From an uncultured Sediminibacterium sp. (GTDB taxonomy: Bacteria; Bacteroidota; Bacteroidia; Chitinophagales; Chitinophagaceae), in contig CALEST010000151.1 of NCBI GenBank assembly GCA_937907555.1, forward strand, positions 1 through 10,564: 10,564 bases of DNA. Reading direction: 5' to 3'. Every line of letters begins with the position of its first letter. Position 1 is the stretch's first letter. The notes under the pieces are model-generated. The model ran no database searches, was not told the origin of the DNA, and saw only the letters and a list, made by a program, of their open reading frames with translations. The position numbers were made by a program, and so were the translations under genes. Shown one piece after another: positions 6,018-10,564 of the stretch.

Positions 6018-8122
6018 TGTCTTCGGCCCTCCATTTTTTTCTTTTTAGATTCAGAAATCAACAGAGCAGCTTTGATTTTATATTTTTCCGTACTATCTTT
6101 TTTATTGCCAACCGGTTTGCTTCCTTGTTCCAGAATTGCTTCGGTATTGTTTTTAGGTGTTTCTCTGTTGGGTTCTGCTTCTTCTTTTTCCGCAGCTTCT
6201 TCCAATGCCAGTTTGGCCAGACGTGCCGCACGTTCTGCATCTTTCCGCGTGTACCAATTTTTAATGGCTTGCGGCACCAGGTCCATTTTTGTTATTCTCT
6301 CCGCTGTAGCCAAACCAGCTTTACTTAAAGTATCGTTCAGAAATTTTTCCATGATCAATCCTGCAATAGGTCCTGCTGCTACCGATCCGTAACCTCCGTT
6401 CTCAACCACAACCGCCACTGCAATTCTTGGATTGTCTTTGGGCGCAAATGCTACGAACAATGAGTGGTTTTTTCCGTGAGGGTTTTGAGCTGTTCCTGTT
6501 TTGGCACAATATTCCACTCCAGGTATTTTAATATGAGAAGCCGTACCATATACAGTTACATCGTGCATTCCATCGTTTACCGCCTGATAGTCTCTGTCGG
6601 AAATATTGGTAACAGTATGCTTGGTTCTGTACTTATTCATCAATACCGTATCTGCTGTACTTTCACTCTCTATGCTATCCACAAAATGCGGAGGATAATA
6701 ATATCCCTTGTTGGCAATGATGCACATCAGGTTGGCCATTTGTAAGGGAGTCGCCGTCATTTTATCCTGTCCAATTCCAAGCGTAAGCACGCTGCAACTG
6801 TTCCATCTTCTGGCTCCGCCAAAAAAACGATTGTACACACTGGTATCTGGAATATTGGCTTTGTCTTCACTGGGTAAGTCTACTTCGAGTCTTCTTCCCA
6901 AACCAAAAGCATTCATGTATTCCTTCCATTTTAAATAGCCCTGATTGGGGTTGCCCCATTTTTTATTGTCCAGTGCTTTTCTGAATACATCAGAAAAATA
7001 GGAGTTGCAGGAATTGGCCAGTGCCAGTCTTAAATTGGCAGCGTGCCCTGCATTGCCGTGTTCACATCTTACATACACACCGCCACAAGCACCATAACCA
7101 CCGGAGCAACCAATACCATAATCGGAAGTTATTAATCCCTGATCCAATGCCACCAATGCACCCAGCGGTTTAAAAGTAGAACCGGGAGGATACTGTCCTT
7201 TGATGGCACGGTTGTACATAGGTTTTGCTGTATCCATCACCATTCTTCCCCAGTTTTTTCTTCGGGCATTTCCGGTAAGCACATTCGGATTATAGGTAGG
7301 GCTGGAAACCATGCTGATAATGCCTCCTGTTTGTGGATTGATGGCTACAGCGCTTCCAATTTTATTCTGTAATAATTGTTCTGCCAGTTGTTGTACTTCT
7401 ACATCAATGCTGGTGTAGAGGTTGCGACCTGCAACAGGTATGGTATCGAAAATACCATTTTCATAAGGACCCTGAATCCGGCTTTTATTGTCTCTGATAA
7501 ATCTTTTAATCCCTCTCTGCCCCATGAGTACCGACTCATAAGTTTTCTCTAGTCCACTCATTCCGGCGTAGTCGCCCATTTCGTAACCCAGGTGTTTGTT
7601 CTTTCTCAGGTAGGCAGTGTCTACTTCAGCAATATAGCCCAGCAGTTGTGCTGCTGTATTAAAGGGATAGGTTCTAACAGAACGTTCACTCAATACAAAG
7701 CCAGGAAACTTATACATGTTTTCAGTAAGCTTTGCATAGAGATCCGGCGTTAACAGGGGTTCAAAAATACTGGGGCGTACCCTTGTGTTTTTAAAGATGG
7801 CATCGAGCATTCTTTTTTTATACTCTGCCGTATCAATGCCCAGGATAGCGCAGAGTGTAGCCGTGTCGGTGCCTTTTGATTCTGCAGGGGTAACCACTAA
7901 ATCGAAGCTAATTGTGTTTTCGAGCAATGCTCTTTTTTTACGATCGAAAATAATGCCTCTGTCAGGGTAAATAATTTTCCGGTAAATGGCATTGTTTTCT
8001 GCTGCCAGTTTGTATTGAGAAGAAAAAATCTGCAGGTTAATGAGCTGAGCAGTAATGACTATGAATACAGCCCCGATAATAATTTGGATAACCCTTCCAC
8101 GGCTTTGATTAAATACGGACAT
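6014..8122 (-). CDS. mrdA: Penicillin-binding protein 2, peptidoglycan transpeptidase
   Basis: A 702-residue class B PBP that cross-links new glycan in the side wall as the partner of RodA. Seen in order: a short cytoplasmic N-terminus; one membrane anchor (about 11-31); the dimerisation/pedestal domain, with YPDRGIIFDR (52-61) and the GMSGLE segment (187-192) typical of PBP2; then the transpeptidase domain with STFK (Ser315 the nucleophile, Lys318), SCN (371-373) and KTGTA (541-545). All three catalytic motifs are intact. Between the first two motifs lies a Cys/His cluster (Cys339, Cys346, Cys353, His355, His360, Cys372). After the catalytic domain a highly charged Lys/Glu tail of about 80 residues (625-702) runs to the end, which E. 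coli PBP2 (633 residues) does not have at this length. The gene sits 71 bases after mreD, the largest gap in the cluster, and overlaps rodA by four bases. Confidence 0.96.
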   Translation of the reverse strand: MSVFNQSRGRVIQIIIGAVFIVITAQLINLQIFSSQYKLAAENNAIYRKIIYPDRGIIFDRKKRALLENTISFDLVVTPAESKGTDTATLCAILGIDTAEYKKRMLDAIFKNTRVRPSIFEPLLTPDLYAKLTENMYKFPGFVLSERSVRTYPFNTAAQLLGYIAEVDTAYLRKNKHLGYEMGDYAGMSGLEKTYESVLMGQRGIKRFIRDNKSRIQGPYENGIFDTIPVAGRNLYTSIDVEVQQLAEQLLQNKIGSAVAINPQTGGIISMVSSPTYNPNVLTGNARRKNWGRMVMDTAKPMYNRAIKGQYPPGSTFKPLGALVALDQGLITSDYGIGCSGGYGACGGVYVRCEHGNAGHAANLRLALANSCNSYFSDVFRKALDNKKWGNPNQGYLKWKEYMNAFGLGRRLEVDLPSEDKANIPDTSVYNRFFGGARRWNSCSVLTLGIGQDKMTATPLQMANLMCIIANKGYYYPPHFVDSIESESTADTVLMNKYRTKHTVTNISDRDYQAVNDGMHDVTVYGTASHIKIPGVEYCAKTGTAQNPHGKNHSLFVAFAPKDNPRIAVAVVVENGGYGSVAAGPIAGLIMEKFLNDTLSKAGLATAERITKMDLVPQAIKNWYTRKDAERAARLAKLALEEAAEKEEAEPNRETPKNNTEAILEQGSKPVGNKKDSTEKYKIKAALLISESKKKKMEGRRQ

Positions 8123-8132
8123 ATGCAGGAAA

Positions 8133-8151
8133 CTGTCAATGGTTTTGACAG
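8133..8151 (-). other. Perfect 7-bp hairpin in the mreD-mrdA gap
   Basis: CTGTCAA (8133-8139) and TTGACAG (8145-8151) are perfect inverted repeats with a 5-base loop. In the transcript the hairpin would end 10 bases before the mrdA ATG, where a ribosome would bind. It has no U-tract, so it is unlikely to be an intrinsic terminator. A second, weaker 5-bp stem (CTGCA 8168-8172, TGCAG 8181-8185) lies nearer mreD. A role in translation or RNA processing is only inferred. Confidence 0.4.
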
Positions 8152-8193
8152 CGTGAAATTAAGCAATCTGCAGGGTTGTTTGCAGGAATAATT

Positions 8194-8724
8194 TTAGCTA
8201 TTGGTTCTGTACTTGGCTTTTCTGTTAAATAAAAGCTCTGTTAAAAAAATCAGCAGCAAACTGATGCCGGTAGTGCCTGCCACTTTCCCCAGGAAATAGC
8301 CAAAACTGCCGAACTGCAGCCATTCTAAAAGCACCAGGTAAAAATGGTGTACAAAAGTAAGCAGGCCTACATAGAGACCAAAAGGCGCCCATCCCATGCT
8401 TTTGATGCTGGGCTCTACATAGCTTTGTTCTGTTGTTTCCTGAGGAATCAATAAGCTCAATAGAAAGGGACGGATATAGCCAATTAAAGTACAGGCAGCA
8501 GCATATAAGCCCATGGTTCCTGTAAAGAAATCCATGGTAAGTCCAAAAAGGAAAGAAACAACCAATACACCCCATCTGCCCATTTTAAAGGGAAGCCAGA
8601 GTATGTATAAAAAATAAAGAGAGGGCACAATGAACTGATGCAATGCCGGAATCTTATTCAGTACAAATTCCTGTAACAGAATAAAAAAGGCAAATCTGAA
8701 TATATTGGTTAACAAATTACTCAT
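8194..8724 (-). CDS. mreD: Rod shape-determining membrane protein MreD
   Basis: A 176-residue, strongly hydrophobic inner-membrane protein with about five or six helices (roughly 8-24, 31-46, 51-66, 70-92, 113-133 and 146-167). MreD is poorly conserved at the sequence level, and the call rests on size, topology, the segment GLTMDFFTGTMGLYAAA (61-77), which matches the usual MreD pattern of an Asp followed by a Gly-rich helix, and its position between mreC and mrdA. It works with MreC to regulate PBP2/RodA activity in the elongasome. The ATG at 8724 overlaps the mreC stop as ATGA, which fixes the start and suggests coupled translation. The C-terminus is short and basic. Confidence 0.9.
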   Translation of the reverse strand: MSNLLTNIFRFAFFILLQEFVLNKIPALHQFIVPSLYFLYILWLPFKMGRWGVLVVSFLFGLTMDFFTGTMGLYAAACTLIGYIRPFLLSLLIPQETTEQSYVEPSIKSMGWAPFGLYVGLLTFVHHFYLVLLEWLQFGSFGYFLGKVAGTTGISLLLIFLTELLFNRKAKYRTNS

Positions 8725-9569
8725 TGATTCTTATTGCGATTTTCCAGTTCTATTTGTTCGTTGTATCGGGTATTGTAAATAACATCTACGTCTTGAACGG
8801 TAAAGAAATTCGTAGCGGTTTTAATTTTCAGTGTATAGTAATTGGTAGCCGGATCTTCGGTTATGGAAGCCACTCTGCCAATCATCAAATGCGAAGGGAA
8901 GTTGGCAGAATAGGTGCTGGTTAAAACCGTATCGCCTTTTACCACTTTGGCACTTTTAGAAACGTTTCTTAAAATCAGTAAGGAGGGATCTGCTCCGTCC
9001 CATTCTATGCTACCGGTGGTATTGTCTTTTTTCAACATGGCAGAAACCTTGCTGTTTCTGTGCAACAGACTCATTACTTTACTCAGATTGGCCGACACAT
9101 CTACTACCACACCCACAATTCCATCAGGTCCTACAACGGCCATTCCTTTTTTAATGCCCTGGTTTTCTCCTCTTTCGAGCATCAGATAATTGTTCTGTAA
9201 AGTGTAAGAGTTGCCAATTACTTTGGCAGGCAGATAAATGAATTTTCTGTTTCTACCCAATGTATCCCGGTAAGTAGTATCAGTAATCTGAAGCGCAGTA
9301 GTATCGGGTGAAACAAAATTGCTCGTTAATGCATTTCTTAAACGGGAATTTTCAGCAGCCAGTCGCTGATTGGTTTCCTTTAACTGAAAGTATTGTTGCA
9401 GGTTGGCATAATGCTTATTGAAATAGCCAGTTACTTCAAAAGTAATTCCGGAGAAATAAGTCTCGTGCGTTTTGCTGGAATTGCTCAGCATTGCAATACA
9501 AAGAATTTGCAACAGCAGAAAGCTGAGAAAATTAAAGTATTGCCGTATGAACAGGTAAATATTTTTCAA
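8721..9569 (-). CDS. mreC: Rod shape-determining protein MreC
   Basis: A 282-residue bitopic protein that spans the inner membrane and assembles in the periplasm to activate PBP2. It has a short basic cytoplasmic N-terminus, one helix (about 12-29), then a coiled coil (about 55-82, with LKETNQRLAAENSRLR) that mediates dimers. The two-lobed beta domain follows, with VVGPDGIVGVVVDVS (145-159), KVMSLLHRNSKVSA (164-177) and GSIEWDG (186-192), typical of MreC. The start is a TTG at 9569: the protein reads MKNIYLFIRQYFNF from there, which matches the usual start of Bacteroidota MreC as I recall it. The first ATG, at codon 27, would destroy the membrane anchor. It lies 15 bases after mreB and overlaps mreD by four bases. 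No Shine-Dalgarno site is evident. Confidence 0.94.
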   Translation of the reverse strand: MKNIYLFIRQYFNFLSFLLLQILCIAMLSNSSKTHETYFSGITFEVTGYFNKHYANLQQYFQLKETNQRLAAENSRLRNALTSNFVSPDTTALQITDTTYRDTLGRNRKFIYLPAKVIGNSYTLQNNYLMLERGENQGIKKGMAVVGPDGIVGVVVDVSANLSKVMSLLHRNSKVSAMLKKDNTTGSIEWDGADPSLLILRNVSKSAKVVKGDTVLTSTYSANFPSHLMIGRVASITEDPATNYYTLKIKTATNFFTVQDVDVIYNTRYNEQIELENRNKNQ

Positions 9570-9584
9570 TGCCTATTCGCAGTT

Positions 9585-10564
9585 CTATCTCATGATAAAT
9601 GGAAAACGCTGATAATTTTTCAAAGCCAGTCCTGTACCTCTTACCACACTTTTCAATGGATCGTCGGCAATATGAACAGGCAATTTAATCTTCGCGCTCA
9701 AACGCTTGTCCAGACCACGTAAGAGTGCTCCGCCACCCGTCAGGTATAATCCCCTCCGGTAAATATCTGCGGCCAACTCAGGAGGCGTTGTTTCCAATGC
9801 TTTTAAAATGGCTTCTTCTATTTTGAAAATGCTTTTATCCAAAGCTTCCGCAATTTCCTGGTAGCTTACCATGATTTGTTTAGGAATACCCGTAACCAGG
9901 TCACGACCATTCACCGGCATATCATCCGGCGGATTGTCTAAATCTTTCATAGCAGCACCCACATTGATTTTGATTTGTTCCGCAGTACGCTCACCAATTA
10001 ATAAGCTATGGTATCTTCTTAATGCTTCCATGATGTCTGCAGTAAATTCATCTCCTGCAATACGGATACTCTGATCACATACAATACCTGCCAGGGCAAT
10101 TACCGTAATACCCGTTGTACCACCACCAATATCAATAATCATATTACCAACCGGCTCTTCTACGTCAATACCAATACCCAATGCAGCAGCCATGGGTTCG
10201 TGAATCATGTATACTTCTTTTGCACCCGCCTGTTCTGCACTGTCTCTAACGGCACGCTTTTCTACTTCAGTGATAGAGGATGGAATACAAATTACCATTC
10301 TCCAGCTAGGAGGGAACAATGGTTTCTTTGGATAAATCATTTTCATCAACTCACGGATCATTAATTCCGCTGCGTTGAAGTCGGCAATTACACCGTCTTT
10401 TAATGGACGAATGGTACGAATACTTTCGTGCGTTTTTTCGTGCATCATCAATGCCTTCTTGCCCACCGCCAACACTTCTTTCATGTTGTTGCGGTTCAAT
10501 GCCACAATAGAGGGCTCGTTCACCACCACATCGTCGTTATGAATAATCAGGGTATTGGCAGTAC
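9585..10564 (-). CDS. mreB: Actin-like rod shape protein MreB, 5' end outside the window
   Basis: Bacterial actin that forms membrane-bound filaments guiding the elongasome. 325 residues are visible, entering in frame at TANTLIIHND, which in MreB follows the N-terminal DLGT nucleotide loop, so only about 15-20 residues are missing. Seen: NEPSIVALN; IPSSITEVEKRAVRDSAEQAG (about 93-113 of the visible part), a well-known MreB stretch; HEPMAAALG; DIGGGTT (144-150), the second phosphate loop; and LTGGGALLRGLD (274-285), the adenosine motif. A GTG at 10529 looks like a start only because the window cuts the gene. The protein ends with a short basic tail, FPFIMR. As first visible gene of the cluster it is probably the head of the shape operon, whose promoter would lie beyond the window. 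Confidence 0.97.
   Translation of the reverse strand, partial: TANTLIIHNDDVVVNEPSIVALNRNNMKEVLAVGKKALMMHEKTHESIRTIRPLKDGVIADFNAAELMIRELMKMIYPKKPLFPPSWRMVICIPSSITEVEKRAVRDSAEQAGAKEVYMIHEPMAAALGIGIDVEEPVGNMIIDIGGGTTGITVIALAGIVCDQSIRIAGDEFTADIMEALRRYHSLLIGERTAEQIKINVGAAMKDLDNPPDDMPVNGRDLVTGIPKQIMVSYQEIAEALDKSIFKIEEAILKALETTPPELAADIYRRGLYLTGGGALLRGLDKRLSAKIKLPVHIADDPLKSVVRGTGLALKNYQRFPFIMR

Noticed and set aside
4998..7970. Plus-strand open frames opposite rodA and mrdA
   Set aside because: They are antisense shadows of long, well-conserved membrane and PBP genes, with Cys/Phe/Ser-rich non-protein-like composition.
8225..8575. Second minus-strand frame inside mreD (116 codons)
   Set aside because: It is a frame-shifted reading of mreD with biased Cys/Trp/His content, and mreD itself is intact.
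10529..10529. mreB starting at the GTG at 10529
   Set aside because: The frame continues to the window edge with TANTLIIHND, a conserved N-terminal MreB segment, so the true start lies outside.

Overview
The window looks like chromosomal DNA of a Bacteroidota, most likely a member of the Chitinophagaceae or a close relative. This is judged from family-level protein likeness: a Bacteroidota-type PEP carboxylase, a short ECF sigma factor with its small membrane partner, the order mreB-mreC-mreD-mrdA-rodA, and weak or absent Shine-Dalgarno sites. The genus is inference. Base composition looks even, and I see no transposase, integrase, tRNA, rRNA or CRISPR array.

Region 1 (1-2185, minus strand): most of a phosphoenolpyruvate carboxylase gene (ppc), cut at its 3' end by the window edge. 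An 88-base divergent spacer follows. Region 2 (2274-3875, plus strand): three genes in one direction, an ECF sigma factor, a small single-pass membrane protein that is probably its anti-sigma factor, and a secreted Spy/CpxP-like protein rich in Met, Arg and Pro. Together they look like an envelope-stress or metal-sensing circuit. Region 3 (3909-10564, minus strand): a tightly packed run, in transcription order mreB (5' end outside the window), mreC, mreD, mrdA (PBP2), rodA and a metallo-beta-lactamase-fold hydrolase. This run ends tail-to-tail with the sigma cassette, 33 bases apart.

Region 3 encodes the rod (elongasome) machine. MreB filaments organise MreC, MreD, the transpeptidase PBP2 and the glycosyltransferase RodA for lateral wall synthesis. 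mreC/mreD and mrdA/rodA overlap by four bases (ATGA), so their translation is probably coupled. The MBL-fold gene starts 9 bases after rodA and is probably co-transcribed, but nothing in it links it to wall synthesis.

Overall this is mostly conserved core genome. The points most worth a second look are the sigma/anti-sigma/Spy-like cassette, the lineage-type insertion and altered motif in RodA, the Cys/His cluster and long charged tail of PBP2, a perfect hairpin just before mrdA, and non-ATG starts for mreC and the sigma gene. I did not find convincing evidence of a wholly new system.
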